Source: Caulobacter sp. Root1455
Lineage (GTDB): Bacteria > Pseudomonadota > Alphaproteobacteria > Caulobacterales > Caulobacteraceae
Reading direction: 5' to 3'
NCBI RefSeq assembly: GCF_001426905.1
Contig: NZ_LMFQ01000020.1
Span: forward strand, 62,001 to 126,000
DNA length: 64,000 nucleotides
Position 1 is the first letter of the stretch, and each line of letters starts with the position of its first letter. Below, piece by piece: positions 30,251 through 38,988 of the stretch. The translations under genes were made by a program, and so were the position numbers. The notes beneath the pieces are model-generated. The model did not search any database and had not been told where the DNA came from. It saw nothing but the letters and a program-made list of their open reading frames with translations.

Positions 30251-30353
30251 CCTATTCTTCCGGGGACGACCCCGCTCGCCCTTTTTGGGGCGCGTTTTCT
30301 TCACGCGAACCGGTTTCCACTTCGCTTGAAAACGCTTGCCGCAGGAGCCGGTC

Positions 30354-30677
30354 TTGGCCTGGGTCATCCTCTTCGTCGCCGGTCTGTTCGAGATCGGCTG
30401 GGCCGTGGGCCTGAAGTTCACGCAAGGCTTCACCCGCCCGATCCCCACTGTCCTGACCGGGATCAGCCTGGTCGCCTCGATGGGCCTGCTGGGCTGGGCG
30501 GTGAAGTCGCTGCCGCTGGGCACGGCCTATGCGGTGTGGACCGGGGTCGGCGCGGTCGGCACGGCCATCGTCGGCATCTTGCTGTTCAAGGAGCCGGCCA
30601 CGGCGGGGCGGCTGGTCTGTCTGGCGCTGATCGTCTCGGGCATCCTGGGGCTGAAGCTGTTCACCCCGACCCACTGA
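30354..30677 (+). CDS. SMR transporter, Gdx/SugE type (guanidinium exporter)
   Basis: A 107-residue protein with four membrane helices. The first helix contains LFVAGLFEIGWAVGLKFT, the Gdx/SugE form with the essential Glu before IGWA (the QacE/EmrE branch reads differently here). Later helices carry PLGTAYAVWTGVGAVGTAIVGILLFKEPAT. Gdx proteins exchange guanidinium for protons. The start is TTG 30354 with AGGAG seven bases upstream, giving the family-typical start MAWVILF; a TTG at 30336 is less likely. I see no guanidine riboswitch upstream. Confidence 0.9.
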   Translation: MAWVILFVAGLFEIGWAVGLKFTQGFTRPIPTVLTGISLVASMGLLGWAVKSLPLGTAYAVWTGVGAVGTAIVGILLFKEPATAGRLVCLALIVSGILGLKLFTPTH

Positions 30678-30692
30678 ACACGGAACGTGGCC

Positions 30693-31442
30693 TCAGGCGG
30701 CCGCGCGGTTCTCGTCGGCGATGAAGTCGAGGCACGCCTCGGCGACGGCCTCCCAGCCCGGCTCGCCGGGCAGCCAGTGGCTCATCGCCGGGAAGACCTC
30801 GCAGGATCCACCCAGCCGCGCGGCGGTCTGGCGAACGGTGGCCGCCGGATGGATCACGTCCTTGCCCCCGGCGATCGCCAGGGTCGGAACGCCCACCGGT
30901 CCGGCGTGGGTGGTCATGAACGGGTCCATGAACCAGTTCAGTGTCTCCCACAGCGCCCGGCCGCTTTCGGCGACCATGCGGCCGTAAAGCGCCTTGCGCT
31001 GGTCACGGGGCAGGCGGTCCAGGGTGTAGCCTTCGACCACGCCGTAGTCCGGCGCCACGGCCTGGAGCCAGTAGGGGCCCAGGGCGTAGAGGCTGACGGC
31101 CGACGCCGCTTCCTCCAGCGACGATCCGGTGATCCCCCAGGGCGGCGAGGGGGCCAGCAGGATCAGCCGCGACACCGGGGCGCGGGCCGCCGCCATCTGG
31201 GCCACCAGCCCGCCCATCGAGTGGCCGACCAGGATCGGCGGCGCGTCGCAGGCCTCGCAGAGCGCGGCGACCTGCTGGGCGTAGTCGGCCATCGAGCGGC
31301 CGGCGACCAGGGCCCCGTCGCCATGCCCCAGCAGGTCAGGGGTCTGGACGACGTGGCCGGCGGCCTCGAACGGTCGGCGGAACGCATCGAACGTCCAGCC
31401 GCCGCAGAAGGCGCCGTGCACCATGATCACCGGAGTCGCCAC
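30693..31442 (-). CDS. Alpha/beta hydrolase
   Basis: A 249-residue hydrolase. VIMVHGAFCGGW forms the oxyanion loop. The nucleophile elbow is VGHSMGGL (S75), the acid is probably in IAGGKDVIHP, and the base His is in AMSHWLPGEPGW. No signal peptide is present. It begins with GTG 31442. A second alpha/beta hydrolase lies just upstream in the same orientation, about 50 bases away, though the two are not close in sequence. Substrate unknown. Confidence 0.88.
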   Translation of the reverse strand: MATPVIMVHGAFCGGWTFDAFRRPFEAAGHVVQTPDLLGHGDGALVAGRSMADYAQQVAALCEACDAPPILVGHSMGGLVAQMAAARAPVSRLILLAPSPPWGITGSSLEEAASAVSLYALGPYWLQAVAPDYGVVEGYTLDRLPRDQRKALYGRMVAESGRALWETLNWFMDPFMTTHAGPVGVPTLAIAGGKDVIHPAATVRQTAARLGGSCEVFPAMSHWLPGEPGWEAVAEACLDFIADENRAAA

Positions 31443-31491
31443 GCGTCCCGCCCGTTCGTTCGGCCAAAGCGCCGAGGGTTCAGCCTACACG

Positions 31492-33150
31492 CTACTTCTT
31501 CGGCGCGGGTGAAGATTTGGCGGTCGACTTTGCCGCAGGGGCCTTGGCTGGCTTCGGGGCGGGCTTCGAGGCCGCCGCCTTCGCCGGAGCCTTGGCGGCG
31601 GCGGGCTTGGCCGCGGCCTTCGGCTTGGCGGCCGGCTTCGGAGCCGACGGCGCCTTGGGGGCGGGCGCGGCCTTGGCGGGCGCTTTCGCCGTCGCGGCCT
31701 TGGGCTTGGCGGCCGGAGCGGTCTTGACGACCTTCGGAGCCGGAGCGGCCTTCGGCGCGGCGGCCTTGGCGGGGGCCTTCACGGGGGCGGCGGGCTTGGG
31801 CGCGGCCTTGGGAGCGGCGGTCTTGGCCGGAGCCTTCGCGGCCGGGGCGGCCTTGGCGGCCGGCTTCGGCGCGGCGGTCTTGGCCGGAGCCTTGGCGGCG
31901 GCGGGCTTGGCCTCAGGCTTGGCGGGGGCCTTGGGTTTGGCCGGGGCTTTCGCGGCCGCCGGCTTCGGGGCCGGCGCGGCCTTGGCGACCTTGGGGGCCG
32001 GCGCCGCCTTGGGCGCGGCCGCCTTGGCCGGAGCGGGCTTGGCGGCGGCCTTCGGTTTGGCCGGGGCCTTCGGCGCGGCGACGGACTTCACCGGAACCTT
32101 GGCGGCCGACCTCGGGGTGGGTTCGTCTGGCTTGGGACCCTTCGTGCCCGGGCCAAACCGTTCGACGGGGGCGCCGGCGTTCTTGGCGGGCGCGGCCTTG
32201 GCCTTCGGCGCGGCCTTCGGGGGCGCGGCCTTCGCGGCGGGGGTCGTGGCGGCCGGGGTCGGCACGGGTTTGGCCGGAGCCGGGGCGGGAGCCGGCGCGG
32301 GCTCAGCGGCCTTCACGGGTTCGGGCCCCGGCGTCGAAGCGGGCTTGGGAGCCGCGGGCGGGGCCGGTGCGGCTTTCGGTTTGCCCGTCAGCCAGGCGAT
32401 CACGTCGTCGAGAATGCTCATCGTGTTTGGCTCGTCTATGAGGTAATGGGCGTTGTTGGGGTAGATCTTGAAGTCGGCGGCCGGATATTTCCGGCCGACC
32501 TTCTGCACGTCCTCGAGAGGCGTGGTGCGGTCCAGGGCGCCGGCCAGGACCAGCACGGGGACGGTCACTTTCGCGGCGTCGACATGGGCGGCCCTGTTCG
32601 GATCCTTGTGCGGCCAGGCCAGGTCGGCCAGCACCTGCCCGCTGTCGTGGACCATGGTCGCGTACAGCGCGTCGTGGCGCGGGGCCGGCACGACGTTCAT
32701 GACGCCGAACTTGAAGCCCGTCTTCCACATCTTGCCCGCCCTGGTCTCGGGCTTGGACTGTAGGGCCATGTTCAGGAAGGTGAAGACCGGCGAGAGCTTG
32801 GGTTTGCCGCGGGCGTCGGCCGGCGAGGCGGGGGCGAACAGCACCAGGCGATCGGCGTGGCCGGCCTCGGCGACCTTCTGGGCGATCAGTCCGCCCATGG
32901 AGTGGCCGAAGACGATCGGCCGCCTGCCGTCCTCCTTGGCCAGGGCCTGGGCCAGGGCGCTCATCTCGGCGACATAGTCGGCCAGGGTCAGGCCGGCCAG
33001 GCCCGCCCGGGGGCCGTCGACCGTGCGCACGGCCGAGCGGATGGTCGGCGCGACGACGCGGTAGCCCTCGGCCCGCAGCCGCGCGGCCATGGGATCCCAG
33101 ACGTCCCCGGCGCAACCGTAGCCGTGGATCAGCAGGATCGTGTCCGCCAT
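31492..33150 (-). CDS. Alpha/beta hydrolase fused to a long histone-H1-like AKP tail
   Basis: A 552-residue protein. Residues 1-255 are a complete hydrolase: ILLIHGYGCAGDVW, nucleophile S84 in FGHSMGGL, VLAGALDRTTPL with the acid, and the base His in NNAHYLIDEPN. Residues about 256-552 are low complexity, composed of A, K and P (repeats such as [12 protein letters not shown] and AKPAAAKAPAKAA), with one more mixed patch near 310-345. The tail is strongly basic, like histone H1 or the PhaF/PhaP phasin tails. The reading frame is unbroken, so it is a true fusion. The tail could bind DNA, polyphosphate or polymer granules; that is not known. Confidence 0.85.
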   Translation of the reverse strand: MADTILLIHGYGCAGDVWDPMAARLRAEGYRVVAPTIRSAVRTVDGPRAGLAGLTLADYVAEMSALAQALAKEDGRRPIVFGHSMGGLIAQKVAEAGHADRLVLFAPASPADARGKPKLSPVFTFLNMALQSKPETRAGKMWKTGFKFGVMNVVPAPRHDALYATMVHDSGQVLADLAWPHKDPNRAAHVDAAKVTVPVLVLAGALDRTTPLEDVQKVGRKYPAADFKIYPNNAHYLIDEPNTMSILDDVIAWLTGKPKAAPAPPAAPKPASTPGPEPVKAAEPAPAPAPAPAKPVPTPAATTPAAKAAPPKAAPKAKAAPAKNAGAPVERFGPGTKGPKPDEPTPRSAAKVPVKSVAAPKAPAKPKAAAKPAPAKAAAPKAAPAPKVAKAAPAPKPAAAKAPAKPKAPAKPEAKPAAAKAPAKTAAPKPAAKAAPAAKAPAKTAAPKAAPKPAAPVKAPAKAAAPKAAPAPKVVKTAPAAKPKAATAKAPAKAAPAPKAPSAPKPAAKPKAAAKPAAAKAPAKAAASKPAPKPAKAPAAKSTAKSSPAPKK

Positions 33151-33177
33151 GCCCTACCCCTCCAGCGCGGCAAGATT

Positions 33178-33693
33178 TCAGCCGCCGCGCGCGAACCCAC
33201 CAAACGCGGAAACGACCTGTTCGTATACCGCTCGTTTGAAAGGTACGATCAGTTCGGGCGTTTCGTCGAGAGCGCCCCATTTCCAGGCGTCGAACTCGAC
33301 ATGGGCGTCGGCCTCCAGATCGATCTCGGACTCGTCGCCGAGGAACCGAAAAGCGAACCAGACCTGCTTCTGACCCTTGAATCCACGGGCTTTCTTCGAG
33401 GCGGCGAAGTCGGCGGGAAAGTCGTAGATCAGCCAGTTCTCGGTGCGGCCCAGATATTCGATCGAGGTGACGCCGGTCTCCTCGGCCAGCTCGCGACGCG
33501 CCGCGGCCAGCAGATCCTCGCCGTCGTCGACGCCGCCCTGCGGAAATTGCCAGTTGTAGGGCGGCGGCTGGTTGTGACGCTTGCCCAGCCAGACGCGGCC
33601 GTCCGGGTGGAACAGCACGACGCCGACATTGGGGCGATGATCGGGATGGGTCTCGCCCAAAGGCGAAGACGGGGGCGTGTGGCCGGCGCTCAT
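33178..33693 (-). CDS. rppH: RNA pyrophosphohydrolase (Nudix)
   Basis: A 171-residue Nudix hydrolase that removes pyrophosphate from 5' ends of RNA. The Nudix box reads GGVDDGEDLLAAARRELAEETGV, preceded by the RppH-like RPNVGVVLFHPDGRVWLGKR and NWQFPQGG. The start codon overlaps the stop of the upstream deacetylase gene (ATGA), so translation is coupled. The last residues FGGFARGG are Gly-rich. It ends the leftward envC-ctpA-deacetylase-rppH block, as in many alphaproteobacteria. Confidence 0.93.
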   Translation of the reverse strand: MSAGHTPPSSPLGETHPDHRPNVGVVLFHPDGRVWLGKRHNQPPPYNWQFPQGGVDDGEDLLAAARRELAEETGVTSIEYLGRTENWLIYDFPADFAASKKARGFKGQKQVWFAFRFLGDESEIDLEADAHVEFDAWKWGALDETPELIVPFKRAVYEQVVSAFGGFARGG

Positions 33694-34868
33694 CGCTTGG
33701 CCATGGCCGAGGCGGGGGTCAGTTGCAAGCCCCTCCCGGCCAGGCCGGCGGCCCAGAGGCGCACCTGGTTGATCGTCACCGGATAGGCGAAGCCCGAACC
33801 CAGGGCCTGGCCGCGACCGGCCGCGCCGACCTCCAGCATCTTCAGCTGGCCGTCGATCGAGCCGGCCGCCAGTTCGTCGTCGATGATCCGGTCGGCCGAA
33901 GCGCGGGGGATCGGACCGCCGCGCAGGGACGCCTGGCCGTCGTCGATGAAAGCCAGGCCGCGAGCCTTCAGGGCCAGGGTGAAGGTGGTCATCGCCGTGT
34001 CGCTGGTGACGAAGCGCGAGCCCAGATAGTTGGTCAGGCCGTAATAGCCGGTGGCGCGCGACATCAGCCACTCCAGCTTGCGCACGGTGTCCTCGGGCCG
34101 GTTGGCGGCGATCAGGGTGTAGGGGCCCGGATCGTTGGCGGGATAGTCGACCGGCTCCATCGGCGCTTCCAGCAGCACCTCGTGGCCGTGGCTGCGGGCC
34201 AGGTCGATCCAGCCCTGCAGGCCCTCGGCATAGGGCGCGAACGACAGGGTGATCTCGGGCGGCAGGGTCTCGATGGCCGCGCGGGTGGTCTGGGGGTTCA
34301 GGCCCAGGCCGCCGATCACCAGGGCGACGCGCGGACGGCCGTCGGCGGTGAACGGGCGGGCGTAGGCCTCGGCCGCCGTGCGGCCGTCGGCGGCGATCAC
34401 CGGCAGGACGCCGCCGCCGGGACCGGGCGCGTAGAGGCCGGCCAGCGGCGCGGCCGGCAGCGGACCGGTGACGGCCGCGATCGGCGAGGGGGCAACGATG
34501 GCGTCGGCCTCGGCGGGCTCGTCGGCGTGGCCCAGGAACGGCAGGTTCGACAGGTCCAGGGCGCCGGGCAGCAGCGGCGCCTCGCGGTCGCCCTCGGGGA
34601 CCAGGGCCTCCCGCCAGCCCTGGGGGATGTTCTTGGTCGTGCCGAGTTTGTCGAGCGGCGCGCGCACCAGGGGCGAGCCCTTGTTGGGATCGCCGGTCAC
34701 CAGCACCAGCAGGGCCAGGCTCAGCAGGAACAGGAAGGCCGCGGCGCTGGCGCCGATGAACGGATTGGCCGCCGCCGCCAGGATCCTGGCGCGCAGATCG
34801 CCGTGCTCGCGGTCGTCCGCGGACACGGCGACGCTGTAGGCGGGCTTGCGAGAGAAGGTCACGGCCAT
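33690..34868 (-). CDS. Divergent polysaccharide deacetylase family protein
   Basis: A 392-residue protein. An N-terminal cytoplasmic stretch is followed by one membrane anchor (about 40-58, SAAAFLFLLSLALLVLV) and a proline/alanine linker. The catalytic-like domain begins PRVALVIGGLGLNPQTTRAAIETLPPEITLSFAPYAEGLQ, then EVLLEAPMEPVDYPANDPGPYTL, and later LAFIDDGQASLRG. This is the YibQ/DUF610 type, related to NodB-fold deacetylases but lacking the standard metal-binding HxxxH. It is usually next to ctpA and rppH and is presumed to act in the periplasm on cell wall. Its distance from ctpA here (about 4 kb) comes from inserted genes. Confidence 0.9.
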   Translation of the reverse strand: MAVTFSRKPAYSVAVSADDREHGDLRARILAAAANPFIGASAAAFLFLLSLALLVLVTGDPNKGSPLVRAPLDKLGTTKNIPQGWREALVPEGDREAPLLPGALDLSNLPFLGHADEPAEADAIVAPSPIAAVTGPLPAAPLAGLYAPGPGGGVLPVIAADGRTAAEAYARPFTADGRPRVALVIGGLGLNPQTTRAAIETLPPEITLSFAPYAEGLQGWIDLARSHGHEVLLEAPMEPVDYPANDPGPYTLIAANRPEDTVRKLEWLMSRATGYYGLTNYLGSRFVTSDTAMTTFTLALKARGLAFIDDGQASLRGGPIPRASADRIIDDELAAGSIDGQLKMLEVGAAGRGQALGSGFAYPVTINQVRLWAAGLAGRGLQLTPASAMAKR

Positions 34869-35035
34869 GGGAGCCAGATAGCCGGCAAGCTTCGAACATA
34901 TGGTTAACGAGGGGTGCGACGGACTGGCGCGCGGCCCTCCAAAAACGTCCTGAAAGCCCGGGAGGAGGGGCCAGGACGAGGACGGTCGATCTTCATCATT
35001 GATCCGACCATTCGCATGGGATCATCTGACCTCCG

Positions 35036-36637
35036 ATGCGATCCCTCCTCCCGATCCTTGTCTCGACTCTGGGCGCGCTGGCGCTGTCCGCCGGCCTGCT
35101 GGCCACGCCCGCCGCCGCCGAGGACATTCCGCGCCTGGCCCGCCAGGGCGACACGACCCAGTTGCTGGTCGACGGCAAGCCGTTCCTGATCCTGGGCGGC
35201 GAGCTGGGCAATTCCAGCGCCTCGAGCCTGGACTATCTGGCGGCCCAATGGCCGACCCTGAAGGCCCTGAACCTCAACACCCTGCTGGCCCCGGTCAGCT
35301 GGGACCAGATCGAGCCGGTCGAGGGCCGGTTCGACTTCACGGTCGTCGACGGCGTGATCGCCCAGGCCCGCGCCCATGACACGCGGCTGGTCCTGCTGTG
35401 GTTCGGCAGCTGGAAGAACAGCATGTCCAGCTACGCCCCGGCCTGGGTCAAGCGCGACACGACCCGCTTCCCGCGGGCCCGCACGGCCGAGGGGACGGCG
35501 CTGGAGATCCTGTCGCCCGTCAGCCCGGCCAACCAGGCCGCCGACGCCAAGGCCTTCGCCGCCCTGATGGCCCACCTGAAAGCCGTCGACGGCGAGCGCC
35601 GCACGGTGATCATGGTCCAGGTCGAGAACGAGGTCGGCATGATCCCCCAGGCCCGCGACCACGCGGCCCAGGCCGAGGCCGAGTTCAAAAAGCCGGTCCC
35701 GCCGGCCCTGCTCAAGGCGCTGGGCAAGACCGGTTCGGGCGACTGGGAGACGGTGTTCGGTACCGGGCCGGCGACCGAGGAGCTGTGGCAGGCCTGGTCG
35801 TTCGGCCGCTATGTCGAGGCCGTGGCCGCCGCCGGCAAGCGGGCCTATCCGCTGCCGATGTACGTCAACGCCGCGCTGAACAGGCCGGGCGCGGCGCCGG
35901 GCGGCTATCCCAGCGCCGGCCCCCTGCCGCACCTGTTCGAGGTGTGGCGGGCCGCCGCCCCGTCGATCGATCTGCAGGCCCCGGACATCTACTTTTCCGA
36001 CTTCACCCGTCGGGCGGCCCCCTACGACCGGCCGGGCAATCCGCTGTTCATCCCCGAGGCCAACAACGCCGGCAAGCCCGAGGCGCCGGCCAACGCCCTG
36101 TGGGCGTTCGGCGAGCACGACGCCATCGGCTTCTCGCCGTTCTCGATCGAGTCGGTCGACCAGCCGGAGAACAGCTCGCTGTCCAAGGCCTACGCCCTGC
36201 TGGACACGCTCTCGCCGGTCATCCTGGCCAACCGGGGGCAGGGGACGATGCGCGGCTTCCGCCCGCCCGTGACCTTCGACGGCGCCGTCGACGACAAGGC
36301 CCAGGAAGCCGTGTTCGGCGACTGGAAGCTGACGGTCGGCTTCGTCGATCCCTGGACCCCGCGCGACAAGCAGGACGTCAAGACGCATGGCGGGCTGGTG
36401 ATCCGGCTGTCGCCCGACGAGTTCCTGGTGGCGGGCGCGGGGATCACCCTGACCTTCGCCTCGACCCGGCCGGGCGAGATCGCCGGCATCGAGAGCGTGC
36501 GCGAAGGCCGCTACGAGAACGGCGTCTGGCGCGAGGGCCGCTGGCTGAACGGCGACCAGACGCACCAGGGACGGCATGTGCGCCTGGCCCCGGACGGCTT
36601 GGACGTCCAGCGGGTGCGGCTCTACCGGTATCGGTGA
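35036..36637 (+). CDS. Exported GH35-like beta-galactosidase (DUF5597-type)
   Basis: A 533-residue protein with signal peptide and a TIM barrel. The pattern TTQLLVDGKPFLILGGELGNSSASS is typical of GH35 and GH42-like enzymes. The acid/base Glu is likely in MVQVENEVGM and the nucleophile Glu in PLFIPEANNA. A C-terminal beta domain follows (FLVAGAGITLTFA). It probably cleaves terminal beta-galactosides from plant polysaccharide in the periplasm. It runs opposite to the surrounding housekeeping genes, and the whole gene is an insertion between ctpA and the deacetylase. Confidence 0.86.
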   Translation: MRSLLPILVSTLGALALSAGLLATPAAAEDIPRLARQGDTTQLLVDGKPFLILGGELGNSSASSLDYLAAQWPTLKALNLNTLLAPVSWDQIEPVEGRFDFTVVDGVIAQARAHDTRLVLLWFGSWKNSMSSYAPAWVKRDTTRFPRARTAEGTALEILSPVSPANQAADAKAFAALMAHLKAVDGERRTVIMVQVENEVGMIPQARDHAAQAEAEFKKPVPPALLKALGKTGSGDWETVFGTGPATEELWQAWSFGRYVEAVAAAGKRAYPLPMYVNAALNRPGAAPGGYPSAGPLPHLFEVWRAAAPSIDLQAPDIYFSDFTRRAAPYDRPGNPLFIPEANNAGKPEAPANALWAFGEHDAIGFSPFSIESVDQPENSSLSKAYALLDTLSPVILANRGQGTMRGFRPPVTFDGAVDDKAQEAVFGDWKLTVGFVDPWTPRDKQDVKTHGGLVIRLSPDEFLVAGAGITLTFASTRPGEIAGIESVREGRYENGVWREGRWLNGDQTHQGRHVRLAPDGLDVQRVRLYRYR

Positions 36638-36684
36638 GGGCGCTTCCTTGGAGCGTATCGGCATCCAGCGTCTGGGGTGAAAAC

Positions 36685-36775
36685 CTCGTCCTTCGACAAA
36701 CTCAGGATGAGGTTTTTCTACGACTCCGACCTGTAAATGGTCCTCATCCCGAGCTTGTCGAAGGACGAGGACCAC
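36685..36775. repeat. Palindromic repeat (CTCGTCCTTCGACAA family)
   Basis: Left arm CCTCGTCCTTCGACAAACTC with AGGATGAGG. Right arm CCTCATCCCGAGCTTGTCGA with AGGACGAGG. It lies between convergent genes. A second copy occurs at 42364-42438 with the same right arm. It may act as a bidirectional terminator. Confidence 0.85.
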
Positions 36776-36800
36776 GCACTCAGCGTGAATGTCGATCGCC

Positions 36801-37961
36801 CTAGACCAAGGTCCCGCAGGCCGCGCAGAACGCCGCCAGGTCCGCCTCGTCGTGATAGATCGAAAGGCCGACCCGCAGCACGTCGTCGCGCACGTCCACC
36901 ACCACGCCCTGGGCCGCCAGGGCCAGTTTCCAGGCCTGGGCGCTGGGGTGGCGCAGGGCCAGGAAGCGGGCCTGCGGCCCGTCTCCGGGCGGGTTGAGGA
37001 CGACGGCGTCCTTCAGCGGCCCGGCCGCGCCGGCGGCGATCCGGGCCAGCAGGCTCCGCCGCAGGCCGGCCACGTGCTCGGCCACCACCGTCGTGGTCAA
37101 GCCCTCGGCCTCCAGCATCCGTCCCGCCCCCACGAAGCGGTAGAGACCCGACGGGTCGAAGGTCGCGCCCAGGAAGCGGCCAGCGTCGCGCCCATAGCCC
37201 ACCCCGCCCGGCGGGCCCTCCAGGTCGCCGAACTCGGCGTACCAGCCGGTCAGGGCCGGGCGCGGGCCAAAGCCCGGCGGCGCGTGCAGGAACGCCGCGC
37301 CCTCGCCCGCCATGGCGTACTTGTAGCCGCCGGCCAAGTAGAAGATCCGGTCGGCCACGGTCGACAGGTCGGTCGGAACGGCCCGGAAGCCGTGATAGCC
37401 GTCGACCACCACCCACGGTCCCTCGGGCCTGGCCAGGTCGGCCAATTCCCAGACGCGATCGAAGACCAAGCCGCTCTTGAAGAACACATGGCTGACGAAG
37501 ATCAGGTCGAACTGACCCTCACGCGCGGTGGCCAGGAACCGTTCGGCGAAGTCTGGGCCGTCGCTCTCCACCAGGGTCAGCGCGATCTCGCCGGCCTCGA
37601 CCCAGCGCTGGGCCTGGCGGCGGAACGAGTGGAACTCGCCGTCGGTCGACAGCACCCGGACGGGCCGCCTGCCGACCGCCGACACCAGCACCGCCAGCAG
37701 GGTGTGGGTGTTGGGCGCGAAGACGACGCTGTCGGGCGAGGGCAAGGAGAGCTCGCGGGCGACCAGGCCCTGGGCGGCCGGATAGACCTGGCCCAGCGCC
37801 TTGTCCCACTTATGGTCGGCCAGGATCGCGGCGTCCTCCCACGCCTCGACCTGGGCGGCCAGGGTGACGTCGGGCCACAGATGATGGCTATGGGCGGCCA
37901 TGTGCAGCCGATCCGGAACGCTCAGCGCGCGCGAGAACAGGTCCTTGCGCGCCAGGCTCAC
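36801..37961 (-). CDS. kynU: Kynureninase-like PLP enzyme
   Basis: A 386-residue class-V aminotransferase-fold protein. The active-site lysine is in YLAGGYKYAMAGEG (K before Y-A-M), with VFFKSGLVFDRVWELA and VVDGYHGF earlier. Kynureninase cuts kynurenine to anthranilate and alanine. It starts GTG 37961, overlapping the tryptophan dioxygenase stop (GTGA). That coupling makes the kynureninase reading strong, though another class-V enzyme (cysteine desulfurase-like) cannot be excluded from fold alone. The formamidase (kynB) of the pathway is not in this window. Confidence 0.86.
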   Translation of the reverse strand: MSLARKDLFSRALSVPDRLHMAAHSHHLWPDVTLAAQVEAWEDAAILADHKWDKALGQVYPAAQGLVARELSLPSPDSVVFAPNTHTLLAVLVSAVGRRPVRVLSTDGEFHSFRRQAQRWVEAGEIALTLVESDGPDFAERFLATAREGQFDLIFVSHVFFKSGLVFDRVWELADLARPEGPWVVVDGYHGFRAVPTDLSTVADRIFYLAGGYKYAMAGEGAAFLHAPPGFGPRPALTGWYAEFGDLEGPPGGVGYGRDAGRFLGATFDPSGLYRFVGAGRMLEAEGLTTTVVAEHVAGLRRSLLARIAAGAAGPLKDAVVLNPPGDGPQARFLALRHPSAQAWKLALAAQGVVVDVRDDVLRVGLSIYHDEADLAAFCAACGTLV

Positions 37962-38749
37962 AGCTTGGTTCTCAGTGACCACAGCTCGGGGAAGCAACGC
38001 CGGCGCAGGGTCGAGGCCAGGTAGCCGATGCCGTCGGTGCCGCCGGTGCCCGGCCGCCCGCCGATGATCCGCTCGACGGTCAGCACGTGCTTGTGGCGCC
38101 AGGTGACCAGGGCGTCGTCCAGGTCGACCAGCTTCTCGGCCAGCTGGTACAGCTCCCAATAGCGCGGGGTGTCGCGATAGACCTCCAGCCAGGCGGCCTC
38201 CACCTCGGGCGAGGGCGCGTAGGCCTGGGCGAAGTCGCGGTTCAGCACCGCGTCCGGCACGGCCAGGCCCGCCTTGGCCAGCTGGGCGATGGCGACGTCA
38301 TAGAGACTGGGCGCCTCTAGGGCCGCTTGCAGCTGCGCCAGGGCGTCCGAGCCCTCGGCGTGGAACTTCAGGAAGCTCTGGTCCTTCAGGCCCAGCAGGT
38401 ATTCCAGGGTGCGGAACTGGTGCGACTGGAAGCCGGAGCTGGAGCCCAGCTCGCCCCGGAAACTGAGATAGTCGGCCGGCGTCATCGTCGCCAGCACATC
38501 CCACGACAGGGTCATCACCGTCTGGATCCGCGAGACCCGGGCCAGGGCCTTGTAGGCCGGCTCGACGTCGCCGTCCGCGATCAGCCGCATGGCCAGGAGC
38601 ACCTCGTGGATGATCTCCTTGAGCCACAGCTCCTTGACCTGGTGGATGACGATGAACAGCATCTCATCGTGACGGTCGCTCAACGGCTGCTGAGCCGCGA
38701 GCAGTTGGTCCAGCGCGAGGTACCGCGCGTAAGTCATGTCTTGCGCCAT
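37958..38749 (-). CDS. kynA: Tryptophan 2,3-dioxygenase
   Basis: A 263-residue haem dioxygenase opening the indole ring of tryptophan. The N-terminus TYARYLALDQLLAAQQPLSDRHDEMLFIVIHQVKELWLKEI is diagnostic. Later come FRGELGSSSGFQSHQFRTLEYLLG, then WRHKHVLTVERIIGGRPGTGGTDGIGYLASTLRRRCFPELW with the haem-ligand His in RHKH. The start is ATG 38749 (MAQDM) or the next Met. It is cotranscribed with kynU. This two-gene catabolic unit is inserted between ctpA and the deacetylase. Confidence 0.96.
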   Translation of the reverse strand: MAQDMTYARYLALDQLLAAQQPLSDRHDEMLFIVIHQVKELWLKEIIHEVLLAMRLIADGDVEPAYKALARVSRIQTVMTLSWDVLATMTPADYLSFRGELGSSSGFQSHQFRTLEYLLGLKDQSFLKFHAEGSDALAQLQAALEAPSLYDVAIAQLAKAGLAVPDAVLNRDFAQAYAPSPEVEAAWLEVYRDTPRYWELYQLAEKLVDLDDALVTWRHKHVLTVERIIGGRPGTGGTDGIGYLASTLRRRCFPELWSLRTKL

Positions 38750-38907
38750 GAGGGCGACCCTAGGCGGTTCGGGGCGGCACATTTGTCCTCGTTTGCTCGG
38801 GGATCGCCTCGGGCGCGAAACGATGTTTCGCGGCGCCCGCGCAAAGCAGAACAAGCGGCCGCTTCGGGATCGCCGAAGGCGGTCGGGCGAGGGGGCGGAG
38901 AACAGAA

Positions 38908-38943
38908 ACGCCGCGACCAGCCTTTCGGCTGTCGCGGCGTCTT
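38908..38943 (-). terminator. Terminator after ctpA
   Basis: Stem ACGCCGCGAC / GTCGCGGCGT with an inner AGCC / GGCT extension and loop TTTC. It lies downstream of the leftward ctpA gene and separates it from kynA. Confidence 0.8.
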
Positions 38944-38988
38944 GCGTCCGTGCGCCCCCTCATCCCGCAAGGGAGGAAGGAAACGGGT

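Noticed and set aside
30251..30353. Guanidine riboswitch upstream of the Gdx-type exporter
   Set aside because: No recognisable ykkC-type conserved loops; the region is short and mostly terminator sequence.
31492..32385. The AKP-rich tail as a separate histone-like gene
   Set aside because: It is in the same unbroken frame as the hydrolase, and there is no start codon with a ribosome-binding site at the junction.
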